DNA from: Paracoccus rhizosphaerae
GTDB lineage: Bacteria; Pseudomonadota; Alphaproteobacteria; Rhodobacterales; Rhodobacteraceae
NCBI RefSeq assembly: GCF_026162645.1
Contig: NZ_JAOTBE010000010.1
Coordinates: forward strand, 1-64,000
Length of the DNA stretch: 64,000 nucleotides
Direction of reading: 5' to 3'
A program made the translations under genes and the position numbers. Shown here in pieces: positions 1 to 8,979 of the stretch; position 1 is the first letter of the stretch, and every line of letters begins with the position of its first letter. Under the pieces are notes generated by a model. That model did not search any database. It had not been told where the DNA came from and saw nothing but the letters and a program-made list of their open reading frames with translations.

Positions 1-1
1 A

Positions 2-178
2 GATCTGGAGCAGACACTCTTGCGACATGTCCGCCTCTACAACGGTCAGCTCCCGCAATCAGTGCTGAAGGGGCAAACGCCCATCGACGCGCTCAGGGAC
101 TGGCAGAAACAAAGACCGGAGCTCTTCAAGAAGCGGCCCTGCAATCACGTAGGATGTGACACCGAGAGCATCCCCTGA
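2..178 (+). CDS. transposase C-terminal end (IS481-like), cut by left window edge
   Basis: The first 58 codons read as an open frame ending in TGA. The translation has a tract like LYNGQLPQSVLKGQTPIDAL followed by RDWQKQRPELFKKR, which resembles the C-terminal tail of IS481-type DDE transposases (YN...LPQ..L...TP..AL..W). Only the tail is visible, so the catalytic core cannot be judged. No inverted repeat end could be recognised between the stop and the decayed glycosyltransferase that follows. The family call rests on recalled motifs. What can be inferred is that an insertion element abuts, and probably truncated, the next gene. Confidence 0.55.
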   Translation, partial: DLEQTLLRHVRLYNGQLPQSVLKGQTPIDALRDWQKQRPELFKKRPCNHVGCDTESIP

Positions 179-186
179 CCCTGTTC

Positions 187-1476
187 CGCTCCCGGGTTCT
201 TGCCATCGCCGAAGCCGCCAACCCGTAATAGGTCTCGGTCCCGCTGGTCGGCTGGTCGCTGGCGACTGCCCTCCAGCGCCAGACCGACGTCCATATTGTG
301 ACCCAATGGCGCAACAGGGATGCCTTCCTGCGGGCCGGCCTGCGCGAGGGCACGGATTTCATCGCCATCGACAGCGAGGCCGTGGCCGCGCCGATGTACC
401 GCCTGGCCGAGGTGCTGCGGATGGGCCAGGGCAAGGGCTGGACGATGGTCACGGCCATCGCGGCCCTGAGCTATCCCTATTTCGAGCGTCTGGTCTGGAA
501 GAGGTTCGGCGACGCCATCCGCCGCGGCGACTATGACATCGTCCACCGGATTACGCCGCTGTCGCCGACAACCGCATCGCCCATCGCCGCCAAGGTCGCA
601 GCGGCCGGCGTGCCATTCGTATTGGGACCGCTGAACGGCGGTGTCCCCTGGCCCCGCGGCTTCGATGCCGAACGCCGACGGGAACGCGAGTGGCTGTCCT
701 ATGTCCGCGGGATCTATCGGCTGAACCCGACGCACCGGCACATGATGGCGGCGGCGTCGCTGATCATCGCCGGATCGCGCCACACCGCCAGTGAGATCCC
801 CGAAAGGTTTCAGGGCAAGGTCGCCTGGCTGCCCGAGAACGCCATCGACCCGGCGCGATTCAACCTGGTGGCGGCGCAGCAGCTTGCATTGCCGTTGAGG
901 GCACGCTTCGTCGGCCGCCTGGTCCCTTACAAGGGGCCGCAGATGCTGCTGGACGCCATGGCCGCGTTTCTGCGCGACGGTCGGATGGTCCTGGACGTCG
1001 TGGGCGACGGACCGCTGGAGGCCGACCTGCGCGAACAGGCCGACCGTCTGGGGATCGCCCATGCCGTCACCTTCCACGGCCAGCTGCCGCACGACGCCGT
1101 CCAAACGGTTCTGGCACGGGCGAACCTGCTGACCTTCCCATCGATTCGCGAATTTGGGGGCGGTGTTGTCCTCGAGGCGATGGCCCTGGGTGTCGTGCCC
1201 GTCGTCGAGGACTATGCCGGCCCGGGGGAACTGGTGTCTGATGAGACCGGCTTTCTGGTCCCCGTCGGGCCGCGGGACCGGATCGTCGCGTCACTGCAGG
1301 CCTGCCTGCAGCAAATCCTAGCGGATCCGGCGGTGCTGCCCGCCAAGGCGCGCGCGGCGCGCAGGATCGCCCTGCAGGACTTTACCTGGGACGCCAAGGC
1401 CGCTCGGATCCTGTCCATGTATCGCGATATCGCAGGTCCTGGGGGGCAGTCGTGCGGAATGCGGGCCACCCTGTAG
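187..1476 (+). pseudogene. family 4 glycosyltransferase with disrupted 5' end
   Basis: The frame reads RVLAIAEAANP, then two consecutive stops (TAA TAG at 226-231), then VSVPLVGWSLATALQ and onward without further stops to 1476. The first strand and helix of a GT-B fold therefore lie upstream of the stops, and no ATG precedes them. From GTG 298 a 392-residue product could still be made. It keeps the C-terminal GT4 domain: FVGRLVPYKGPQMLLDA, then VVGDGPLEADL, then EFGGGVVLEAMALG, where the spaced glutamates are the usual nucleotide-sugar-binding pair. It lacks the first beta-alpha unit, so activity is doubtful. The neighbouring transposase tail suggests that insertion or deletion caused the damage. 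The ancestral role was probably adding a sugar to the surface polysaccharide encoded downstream. Confidence 0.7.
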
Positions 1477-1496
1477 AAAAGGATAACTCTCCAGCG

Positions 1497-1508
1497 CCAG
1501 AATTCTGG
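1497..1508. promoter_or_regulatory. 12-bp perfect palindrome upstream of the Hint/RTX gene
   Basis: CCAGAATTCTGG is a perfect palindrome about 90 bp upstream of the Hint/RTX start. Two shorter palindromes, ACTAGT and GTCTAGAC, follow within 30 bp. This cluster could be an operator, but no known regulator motif is recognised. Confidence 0.2.
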
Positions 1509-1597
1509 ACTAGTGGTTTGTCTAGACATCTGCAGGTCTGGCCGGGTCCGGCGGCATGCAGTGCGGTTTTGTAACGAGCGCATTTTTGGAGACGGCC

Positions 1598-3634
1598 ATG
1601 CCTGAAGAACTTCAGGGTACTTCCGCTGCGGATACGATCGTCGGCGGAGCTGGCGCCGACAGCATCAGCGGCGGCGCGGGCGACGACCTGATTAGCGGCC
1701 TCGACGGCAACGACACCATCGACGGCGGCGACGGCAGCGATACGGTCGATGGCGGCGAAGGCGCGGACAGGCTGATCTGGAATGGCTCGGCTGCGGGTGG
1801 CGACAACGACACCTATATCGGTGGCGACGGCCATACGCCGGTCTTCGAAGGGCCCTATGTCATCGGTGTGACCGGGTCCGAGAACTATACGTTCGACACC
1901 TACAACCACAATGGCGGCGACAGGCTTGCCCTGAACATGGACAACGGCGTCGGACTGACGCTGACCTACGATTCGACCGAGGCGGGGTCGGCCGTCGATG
2001 CGAACGGCAACCAGATCCGGTTCGAGGGGATCGAGAGGGTCCATTTGGGCGATGGCGACAACCTGGTCGACGCCTCGGACGCGGCGATCATCTATCAGGA
2101 CGGCCCGGATCACTTCGTGGGCATGCGTCTCTACTCCGGCGCCGGTTCCGACACGATCACCGGAAGCTCGGGTACGGATTACATCCACAGCGGCGGCGGC
2201 GACGACACGATTTACGCCGGTGAGGGCAACGACGTCATCGAGACCGGCGGCGGCGACGACGTCGCCTATGGCGAGGGCGGCAACGACGGTTACCGCTGGG
2301 GCGACGGCCACAGCGATGCCGCGATCGGCAACGACCTCTATGACGGCGGCGAGGGGCACAACACCCTCAACGCCTGGCAGTCCGCGCCGGCAGAGCCGGG
2401 CCAGAACGGACCCGGCGTGCATGTGGTGCTGGACAGTTCGGCCTCGGGCGACGTCGATGCCCTCGGCGGCGTGTCGGGCCACCTGCGCTTCCTGAACATG
2501 CAAAACTTGCGCACCGGCGGCGGCGACGACATCATCGACGGCTCGGCCGCTGGCGTAGACGGCTATCGCGTCTTCGCCTACTTCGGCAACGACCTGATAA
2601 TCGGCAGCAGCGGAAACGATACGCTGGAAGGCGGCTGGGGCAGCGACACCATCAACGGCGGCGCCGGCAACGACGCCATCTCGATGACGGGCGACATGTT
2701 TGCCGCCGTCAGCCGCCCCGACGCGCAGAAGGACACGCTGGTCCTGCAGGACGGCTTCGGCCAGGACACCGTTCGCGGCTTTGCCTTCGGAGATGAGCTG
2801 GACGCCGACGGAAATCCGGCGCCTGCCGACGTGTTGGACATCAGTCAACTGCACGACGCCGACGGGAACCCCATCGACCTGAACGACGTGATCGTGCGGG
2901 GCGACGTTGACCAGTTCGGAAATTCCTATGCCGTCATCTCGTTCCCGAACGGCGAGGAACTGTGGATGCATGGCGTCGACCCAGAGACGCTGACCCGCAC
3001 CCGGCTGAAGGGCATGGGCATCCCCTGCTTCTGCACCGGCACCCTGATCCGCACCCCGCGGGGTGACGTCGCGGTCGAGGATCTGCGTGTCGGCGATCTG
3101 GTAATGACCGCCGATCATGGCGCACGTCCGATTCGCTGGATCGGCAGCCGGACTTTGGACGGCATTGATCTGGCGATGGCCCCCAAGCTGCGGCCGATCC
3201 GCATCGCCGCCAATGCCTTGGGTGCGAACCTGCCCGAGCGTGACCTGATGGTATCGCCGCAGCATCGCATCCTAGTCCGTTCAGCCATCGCGCAGCGCAT
3301 GTTTGGCGCAGACGAGATCCTTGTGGCCGCCCGGCAGCTGATCGGCCTCGACGGCGTGGAGCAGATCGATGTTCAGAGCGTCTCGTACTTCCACCTTCTG
3401 TTCGACGGCCACCAGATCGTGACCGCGAACGGAGCGGAGACCGAATCGCTCTATACCGGGCCCGAGGCGCTGAAGTCGCTTGGCGATGCAGCCGCAGAGG
3501 AGATCTTCGCGCTGTTCCCCAAGTTGCGCGACCGGCCCGCCGACCCCGCCCGGCCGCTGGCCGCCGGCGCAAAGGCGCGGCAGATGGTCCAGCGCCACCG
3601 GCGGAACGGCAAGACCCTGGTTGGCGCGGCCTGA
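1598..3634 (+). CDS. RTX-repeat protein with C-terminal Hint domain
   Basis: This 678-residue protein starts at ATG 1598, chosen because GGAGA lies just upstream and because the earlier in-frame ATG (1556) adds an unlikely leader. Calcium-binding RTX nonapeptides (GGxGxDxxx) occur in three clusters near residues 15-60, 185-230 and 330-370. A Hint_2-type hedgehog/intein domain begins at CFCTGTLIRTPRGDVAVEDL (Cys477, Cys479) and runs to about residue 620, including the block VSPQHRILV. Known relatives in Rhodobacteraceae are large secreted Ca2+-binding proteins, usually exported by type I secretion without a signal peptide, and none is seen here. The Hint domain may self-cleave or ligate, but that is inference. 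It sits directly before the rhamnose operon, which points to a cell-surface or matrix role. No type I exporter lies in the window. Confidence 0.85.
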   Translation: MPEELQGTSAADTIVGGAGADSISGGAGDDLISGLDGNDTIDGGDGSDTVDGGEGADRLIWNGSAAGGDNDTYIGGDGHTPVFEGPYVIGVTGSENYTFDTYNHNGGDRLALNMDNGVGLTLTYDSTEAGSAVDANGNQIRFEGIERVHLGDGDNLVDASDAAIIYQDGPDHFVGMRLYSGAGSDTITGSSGTDYIHSGGGDDTIYAGEGNDVIETGGGDDVAYGEGGNDGYRWGDGHSDAAIGNDLYDGGEGHNTLNAWQSAPAEPGQNGPGVHVVLDSSASGDVDALGGVSGHLRFLNMQNLRTGGGDDIIDGSAAGVDGYRVFAYFGNDLIIGSSGNDTLEGGWGSDTINGGAGNDAISMTGDMFAAVSRPDAQKDTLVLQDGFGQDTVRGFAFGDELDADGNPAPADVLDISQLHDADGNPIDLNDVIVRGDVDQFGNSYAVISFPNGEELWMHGVDPETLTRTRLKGMGIPCFCTGTLIRTPRGDVAVEDLRVGDLVMTADHGARPIRWIGSRTLDGIDLAMAPKLRPIRIAANALGANLPERDLMVSPQHRILVRSAIAQRMFGADEILVAARQLIGLDGVEQIDVQSVSYFHLLFDGHQIVTANGAETESLYTGPEALKSLGDAAAEEIFALFPKLRDRPADPARPLAAGAKARQMVQRHRRNGKTLVGAA

Positions 3635-3695
3635 CCGGACACCGCGACCGGTTTGACCGCTGCTGCCGGCTGGCCGCGGCGGCCTCATGGCGAAG

Positions 3696-3709
3696 GTGCG
3701 GCGCCGCAC
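3696..3709. other. 14-bp perfect palindrome between the Hint gene and rmlC
   Basis: GTGCGGCGCCGCAC is perfectly palindromic. It lies 62 bp after the Hint/RTX stop and 131 bp before rmlC. No T-run follows on either strand, so it is not a clear intrinsic terminator. It may be an operator or a structured RNA element. Confidence 0.2.
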
Positions 3710-3840
3710 ATTGGGCCTGCTCTGCCATAGGCCATCTGACGCAGGTGTGACACTTCGCGCGCGGTCGCGGGCACTGCGCGCATTCCATGTTGCATCATGG
3801 TCCACGCGCTCACATACAGAATGAAAATGGCGGGTTGAAC

Positions 3841-4401
3841 ATGCAGATCGAACAGACGCCCATTGCGGGAGTTCTCCTAATGACGCCTGCCCGCCACGGT
3901 GATGCGCGGGGGTTCTTTTCCGAAAGCTGGAACCGCAGGACGCTGCGCCAGGCCGGAGTGGATCTGCCAGAATTCGTGCAGGACAACCATTCGTTGTCGC
4001 GCCAGGCGGGCACGGTTCGCGGGCTGCATTACCAGGCCCCGCCGCATGCCCAGGGCAAGCTGGTGCGCTGCGGGCGGGGGCGGCTGTTCGATGTGGCGGT
4101 TGACGCACGTGAAGGCAGCCCGACCTATGGCCAATGGTTCGGCGCCGAACTCAGCTTCGAGAACGGCCGACAGTTGTGGATCCCGGCAGGCTTCCTGCAC
4201 GGCTTCGTCACCCGAGAGCCGGATAGCGAGATCGTCTACAAATGCACCGCCCATTACGACCGCGAGGCGGATGGCGCCGTGGCCTGGGACAGCCTTGGCA
4301 TCGACTGGGACGTCAGCGATCCGGTCCTCTCCGACAAGGATCGCGCCGCGCCTGCCTTTGCCGACTGGCAGTCCCCCTTCACCTCCGAGGCCAGCGCATG
4401 A
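3841..4401 (+). CDS. rmlC: dTDP-4-dehydrorhamnose 3,5-epimerase
   Basis: This cytosolic enzyme epimerises dTDP-4-keto-6-deoxyglucose at C3 and C5, the second dedicated step to dTDP-L-rhamnose after RmlB. The 186-residue product has the normal family length. The cupin block [18 protein letters not shown] carries the catalytic histidine, and [11 protein letters not shown] is the conserved second cupin strand. Start ATG 3841 gives the canonical [11 protein letters not shown]. An in-frame upstream start at 3787 would add 18 residues with no family support. It is the first gene of an rmlCBDA operon and overlaps rmlB by 4 bp (ATGA), which indicates translational coupling. Confidence 0.95.
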   Translation: MQIEQTPIAGVLLMTPARHGDARGFFSESWNRRTLRQAGVDLPEFVQDNHSLSRQAGTVRGLHYQAPPHAQGKLVRCGRGRLFDVAVDAREGSPTYGQWFGAELSFENGRQLWIPAGFLHGFVTREPDSEIVYKCTAHYDREADGAVAWDSLGIDWDVSDPVLSDKDRAAPAFADWQSPFTSEASA

Positions 4402-5435
4402 AGATCCTGATCACCGGCGGCGCGGGCTTCATCGGGTCGGCCGTCGTGCGGCTGGCCATCGCGCGTGGGCACCAGGTCGTGAACCTGGACGCGCTGACCT
4501 ATGCCGCCAACCTGGCCAACGTGGCCGAGGCCGCGCAGTCCGATCGCTATGTTTTCGAACATGCCGATATCCGCGACCGAGCGGCGCTGGACCGCATCCT
4601 GGCGCGGCACCGCCCCGACTGGATCATGCACCTGGCCGCAGAAAGCCACGTGGACCGGTCCATAGACGGGCCGGATGCCTTCATCCAGACCAATGTCATT
4701 GGCACCTTCAACATGCTGGAGGCCGTGCGCGCCTATTGGAGCAGCGAAGGCCGGCCGGACAGCTTCCGGTTCCACCACATCTCGACCGACGAGGTGTTCG
4801 GGTCACTGGGGGACACCGGCCAGTTCACGGAAACGACGCCCTATGACCCGCGAAGCCCCTATTCGGCCAGCAAGGCGGGTTCGGACCACCTGGTCAGGGC
4901 CTGGGCCGAGACCTATGGCCTGCCGGTGGTACTGACGAACTGTTCCAACAACTACGGCCCCTATCACTTCCCCGAAAAGCTGGTGCCGGTGGTGATCCTG
5001 AAGGCGCTGGCGGGCGAGCCGATCCCCGTCTATGGCGACGGCGGCAATGTCCGCGACTGGCTGTTCGTCGAGGACCATGCCGACGCACTGCTGCTGGTGG
5101 TGGAAAAGGGCCAGCCTAGCCGCAGCTACAACATCGGCGGCGAGAACGAGGCCAGAAACATCGACCTCGTGCGCACCATCTGCGCCCATATGGACGAGCT
5201 GCACCCGCAGGGCGCGCCCCATGCCGACCTGATCACCTTCGTCACGGACCGTCCGGGCCATGACCGCCGCTATGCCATCGACCCGTCGCGCATCCGCGAC
5301 GAACTGGGCTGGCGCCCTTCGGTCACGGTGGAACAGGGGCTGCGCCGCACGGTCGAATGGTATCTGGCCAATCGCGACTGGTGGCAGCCGCTGCTGTCGC
5401 GCGAGGGCGTGGGAAAGCGTCTGGGGGCAGCGTGA
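4398..5435 (+). CDS. rmlB: dTDP-glucose 4,6-dehydratase
   Basis: This NAD-dependent extended SDR converts dTDP-glucose to dTDP-4-keto-6-deoxyglucose. The product is 345 residues, typical for RmlB. The sequence shows the Rossmann motif GGAGFIGSA at the N-terminus, the catalytic [10 protein letters not shown] segment and the YSASKAG (YxxxK) pair. [14 protein letters not shown] is the substrate-loop signature of this subfamily. It overlaps rmlC by 4 bp and rmlD by 4 bp (GTGA), so the four genes are probably translated as one unit for dTDP-L-rhamnose supply to the neighbouring glycosyltransferases. Confidence 0.96.
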   Translation: MKILITGGAGFIGSAVVRLAIARGHQVVNLDALTYAANLANVAEAAQSDRYVFEHADIRDRAALDRILARHRPDWIMHLAAESHVDRSIDGPDAFIQTNVIGTFNMLEAVRAYWSSEGRPDSFRFHHISTDEVFGSLGDTGQFTETTPYDPRSPYSASKAGSDHLVRAWAETYGLPVVLTNCSNNYGPYHFPEKLVPVVILKALAGEPIPVYGDGGNVRDWLFVEDHADALLLVVEKGQPSRSYNIGGENEARNIDLVRTICAHMDELHPQGAPHADLITFVTDRPGHDRRYAIDPSRIRDELGWRPSVTVEQGLRRTVEWYLANRDWWQPLLSREGVGKRLGAA

Positions 5436-6286
5436 CGGATCTTCTGGTCTTTGGCCGCACCGGCCAATTGGCGCGCGAACTGGCCGCGCTGGCGCCCGAC
5501 GCCACCTTCCTCGGCCGCGATGCCGCCGATCTGACCGATCCTGCCGCCTGCGCCGACGCCATCCGCCGCGCCGCGCCGGGGGCGGTCATCAACGCCGCCG
5601 CCTATACCGCCGTAGACCGGGCCGAAAGCGACGCTGACACTGCACGGCTGGTCAATGCCAACAGCCCCGCCGCCATGGCGCGCGCCTGCGCCGAACTGGG
5701 CATCCTCTTCCTGCATGTCTCGACCGACTACGTCTTCGACGGCGCTGGCGATGCGCCGCGGTCTGAGGATGCGCCGACCGGCCCCTTGGGCGTCTATGGC
5801 GCCACCAAGCTGGCGGGAGAGCAGGCCATTGCCGCCGCCGGTGGGCAATGGGCGGTGCTGCGGACCTCTTGGGTGTTCTCGGCCTACGGGTCGAACTTCG
5901 TCAAGACGATGCTGCGCCTGGGGGCCGAGCGCGACCGCCTGACCGTCGTGGCCGACCAGATCGGAGGCCCGACCTTCGCCGCCGACATCGCCGCCGCCGC
6001 GCTGACGATGATCGGCCGGATGCGGGACGGCGCCACGGGAGACGTTTATCACTTTGCTGGCTGGCCGGACGTATCCTGGGCAGGTTTCGCATGCGAGATC
6101 GTTGCACAGGCGGGGCTGTCGGCCGAGGTCGCCGAAATCCCGACTGCGGATTACCCGACGCCCGCACCGCGCCCGCTGAATTCGCGGCTGGACTGCACCC
6201 GCATCGCCCGCGACTTCGGCATCATGCGCCCCGACTGGCGCGCGGGCCTGGGTCGGGTTCTGACGCAACTGAAGGACAAGGCATGA
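5432..6286 (+). CDS. rmlD: dTDP-4-dehydrorhamnose reductase
   Basis: RmlD reduces dTDP-4-keto-L-rhamnose to dTDP-L-rhamnose with NAD(P)H, the last step of the pathway. The GTG at 5432 overlaps the rmlB stop (GTGA) and gives [17 protein letters not shown], the expected Rossmann start of a 284-residue enzyme. Further family motifs are VSTDYVFDG and [10 protein letters not shown], the latter containing the YxxxK catalytic pair. A longer frame from 5357 would overlap most of the rmlB tail and is rejected. The gene overlaps rmlA by 4 bp. Confidence 0.95.
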   Translation: MTDLLVFGRTGQLARELAALAPDATFLGRDAADLTDPAACADAIRRAAPGAVINAAAYTAVDRAESDADTARLVNANSPAAMARACAELGILFLHVSTDYVFDGAGDAPRSEDAPTGPLGVYGATKLAGEQAIAAAGGQWAVLRTSWVFSAYGSNFVKTMLRLGAERDRLTVVADQIGGPTFAADIAAAALTMIGRMRDGATGDVYHFAGWPDVSWAGFACEIVAQAGLSAEVAEIPTADYPTPAPRPLNSRLDCTRIARDFGIMRPDWRAGLGRVLTQLKDKA

Positions 6287-7155
6287 CACAGCGCAAGGGC
6301 ATCATCCTGGCCGGCGGATCGGGCACCCGGCTTTATCCGATCACCATGGGCGTCTCGAAGCAGCTGCTGCCACTTTATGACAAGCCGATGATCTTCTACC
6401 CGATCACCGTCCTGATGCTGGCCGGCATCCGAGAGATCGCGATCATCACCACTCCCGAGGATCAGGCCCAGTTCCAGCGCCTTCTGGGCGACGGCAGTCA
6501 GTGGGGGGTCAGCTTCACCTTTATCGTGCAGCCGGCCCCCGACGGGCTGGCACAGGCCTATATCCTGGCCGAGGATTTCCTAGACGGCGCCCCGTCTGCG
6601 ATGGTCCTGGGCGACAACATCTTCTTCGGCCATGGCCTGCCGGAACTGCTGGCGGCCGCCGATGCGCGGCAGACCGGCGGCACGGTCTTCGGCTATCGCG
6701 TGGCCGATCCCGAACGCTATGGCGTGGTCGATTTCGACGCCGACATGCGCGCCCGCGCGATCATCGAAAAGCCTAAGGTGCCGCCGTCGGACTATGCCGT
6801 CACCGGACTCTATTTCCTGGACGGCACCGCGCCAGCGCGCGCGCGGACCGTCCAGCCCTCCGAGCGCGGAGAGCTGGAGATCACCACGCTGCTGGAAACC
6901 TATCTGCACGAGGGCCACCTGACGGTCGAACGCATGGGCCGCGGCTTCGCCTGGCTGGACACTGGCACCCATGCCAGCCTGCTGGATGCCGGCAACTTCG
7001 TGCGCACCTTGGAAAACCGCCAGGGCCTGCAGACCGGCTGCCCCGAAGAGATCGCCTTCAACGCGGGCTGGATCGACAAGGACCAGCTGAGGGCGCATGC
7101 CGCCAGGTTCGCGAAAAATGCCTACGGCGCCTATCTGCTCAGGCTGCTGGATTAG
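6283..7155 (+). CDS. rmlA: glucose-1-phosphate thymidylyltransferase
   Basis: RmlA makes dTDP-glucose from dTTP and glucose-1-phosphate, the first and feedback-regulated step of rhamnose activation. The 290-residue product has the nucleotidyltransferase signature GGSGTRLYPIT, then SKQLLPLYDKPMIFYPI, and the metal-binding GDNIFFGHG. It is the last gene of rmlCBDA, overlapping rmlD by 4 bp. The 191-bp gap that follows contains a GC stem-loop, so the next glycosyltransferase may be separately transcribed or attenuated. Confidence 0.96.
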   Translation: MTQRKGIILAGGSGTRLYPITMGVSKQLLPLYDKPMIFYPITVLMLAGIREIAIITTPEDQAQFQRLLGDGSQWGVSFTFIVQPAPDGLAQAYILAEDFLDGAPSAMVLGDNIFFGHGLPELLAAADARQTGGTVFGYRVADPERYGVVDFDADMRARAIIEKPKVPPSDYAVTGLYFLDGTAPARARTVQPSERGELEITTLLETYLHEGHLTVERMGRGFAWLDTGTHASLLDAGNFVRTLENRQGLQTGCPEEIAFNAGWIDKDQLRAHAARFAKNAYGAYLLRLLD

Positions 7156-7169
7156 GTTCCGGAAACGCT

Positions 7170-7189
7170 GCCGGGGATTGGAGCCCGGC
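7170..7189 (+). terminator. possible weak stem-loop after rmlA
   Basis: GCCGGG and CCCGGC form a 6-bp stem around a short loop, 14 bp after the rmlA stop. No U-tract follows, so a factor-independent terminator is not convincing. It may only attenuate transcription between the rml genes and the GT4 gene. Confidence 0.25.
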
Positions 7190-7346
7190 GCGCAGCCTGC
7201 TAAAGGGGCCGTGCCATTCCCGCTTTCGTGACAGGCTGAGGCGAGTGGATCATTGAAACAGTCGTCGGAGCATACACTGCCGACGGTTTGGGAGATGTGT
7301 TGGCGACCGGAACGGCCGCGGACCAGAAGCACGGACCAAGACGCCT

Positions 7347-8975
7347 ATGTCCTTTCTTGCCTCAACAAAGCCCGTCGATTCGGCGACGGCAGCCTATCTG
7401 ACCGACCAGATCGACCAAGCCCGTGCGATCTATGAAACCCTGTTTCCCACACAGCACCTGCGCTTCACCTTCAGCGCCGGGCATGATCCGGTGTGGTCGC
7501 ATCCCGCGGTCTATGAAGGTCCCCATGTTCCGCGCCCCTCCGACCTGGGGCCGGATTACCTGGGCAGCGTCGAGCGGCCCGGCACCAGCCCATCGGCCCC
7601 CGAGGTGACCGTCCAACTGTCGATCCCGCGCCAGCCGAACCCGGCAGAGCTGAAGCACACCGAGGCACCCTGGCACCCCATGCGCAAGCTGTCACGGCTG
7701 TTCCGCGCCAGCCCTCTCATCTATGAACATGTGCGCTACCGGGCCGAGATGATGCGCAAGCGGCAGGCCGACCAGCGCGACGACAAGAACGCGATGCCGC
7801 TGAACCCCGGCTCGCCGCTGATCTCTTCGGCCAGCGCGCCTGACAGCGACCGCCGCCCGGCGATCCTGGTGGGCATGCACTGGCTCGAAGTCGGCGGGGC
7901 CGAGAAACTGGGCTTCGACACGGTCCGTTGGGCGCTGCAGGCGGGGCTGCGGGTCTTCGTCGTGGCCTCGGTTCCGTCCCTGCAGCGGTTGGCCGACCGT
8001 CTGCCGGACCATCCCGACGTCACCTTCATCCGCCTGGACCGCTATCTGCCCCACCACCTCTGGCCGCGCTATGTCGAGAAGCTGGCCCTGGCCGAAAACA
8101 TCCGCCTGGTCCACATTCATCACTGTGTGCCGCTTTACGAAAGCCTGCCTCTGCTGCGCGTGCGCCTGCCCTGGATCGGCACGATCGACAGCACGCATAT
8201 CATCGAATACGCCAATGGCGGCTATCCCCGCACCTCGGGCGTCTGGTCAAGCTATCTGGACGTGCAGCATGTCATCAGTCAGGAACTGGTGAACTATTTC
8301 TGCGGTACCTTCCGCATCTCGGCAGACAAGGTGCTGCTGGGCCGGATGCTGGACCGCGACACGGGAGCCGATGCCACGCCGGACCTGCGCCTGAAACTGG
8401 GGCAGAAGACGCTGCATGTGACCTTCATCGGCCGGCTTCATTATCAGAAACGCCCCGTCGTTGTGGTCGAGACGCTGCGCGCCCTGCAGGCCTGGGCCAC
8501 GAAGAACGACGTGGCCTTCAGCGCGACGATGGTCGGCGACGGCGCGTTCGAGGCTGCGGTGACGCGGCTTCTGCGCCGCTATGGGCTGGGGTCCGCGGTG
8601 ACGCGCTTGCCGGGGAACACCGACGTGCCAGCGCTTCTGCAGCGGTCGGACCTGCTGCTCTTGCCCTCGAACAACGAGGGGTTGGCGCTGGTCTGCTACG
8701 AGGCGATCACCCACGGCTGCATCCCGATCTCGACCAGGGTGGGCGCGCAGTCCGAACTGCTGCCCGACGACTTGCTGGTGCCGCTGGCGCCCCATGCCTC
8801 GGTCAAGGCGACGGTGGCCGTGGTGGACCGAATGTGGCGGGACGGGGGCTTTCTCGAGCGGCAGAAGACCCTGCTGGCCCGGGCTTGGGCCAGGCTTGCG
8901 GCCGATCCGACGGCCGAGGAGGCGCTGATGCCCATCTATTGCAAGGCCGCCGGCACAACCCCGAAGAAAGACTGA
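7347..8975 (+). CDS. family 4 glycosyltransferase with long N-terminal extension
   Basis: This 542-residue protein has a GT-B glycosyltransferase from about residue 170 onward. The N-terminal nucleotide fold begins at LVGMHWLEVGGAEKLGF, the typical glycine-rich donor-site loop. The C-terminal GT4 domain includes FIGRLHYQKRPVVVVETLRA and NNEGLALVCYEAITHG, the last with the conserved glutamate pair. The first 165 residues have no recognised domain and are longer than usual for GT4. It is probably cytosolic or membrane-peripheral and adds a sugar from an NDP donor to the polysaccharide made by this locus. The acceptor and donor are unknown; dTDP-rhamnose is a plausible donor from context. The next GT2 starts 4 bp after its stop. 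Confidence 0.85.
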   Translation: MSFLASTKPVDSATAAYLTDQIDQARAIYETLFPTQHLRFTFSAGHDPVWSHPAVYEGPHVPRPSDLGPDYLGSVERPGTSPSAPEVTVQLSIPRQPNPAELKHTEAPWHPMRKLSRLFRASPLIYEHVRYRAEMMRKRQADQRDDKNAMPLNPGSPLISSASAPDSDRRPAILVGMHWLEVGGAEKLGFDTVRWALQAGLRVFVVASVPSLQRLADRLPDHPDVTFIRLDRYLPHHLWPRYVEKLALAENIRLVHIHHCVPLYESLPLLRVRLPWIGTIDSTHIIEYANGGYPRTSGVWSSYLDVQHVISQELVNYFCGTFRISADKVLLGRMLDRDTGADATPDLRLKLGQKTLHVTFIGRLHYQKRPVVVVETLRALQAWATKNDVAFSATMVGDGAFEAAVTRLLRRYGLGSAVTRLPGNTDVPALLQRSDLLLLPSNNEGLALVCYEAITHGCIPISTRVGAQSELLPDDLLVPLAPHASVKATVAVVDRMWRDGGFLERQKTLLARAWARLAADPTAEEALMPIYCKAAGTTPKKD

Positions 8976-8979
8976 TCGC

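Noticed and set aside
1640..2680. Regular short repeats that could suggest a CRISPR array
   Set aside because: The periodicity is 9 codons of GGxGxD coding repeats in one frame with no spacers; they are RTX repeats.
1382..3265. Long minus-strand open frame opposite the Hint/RTX gene
   Set aside because: It is a high-GC shadow of the repeat-rich gene, has no family motifs, and the plus strand carries clear RTX and Hint signatures.
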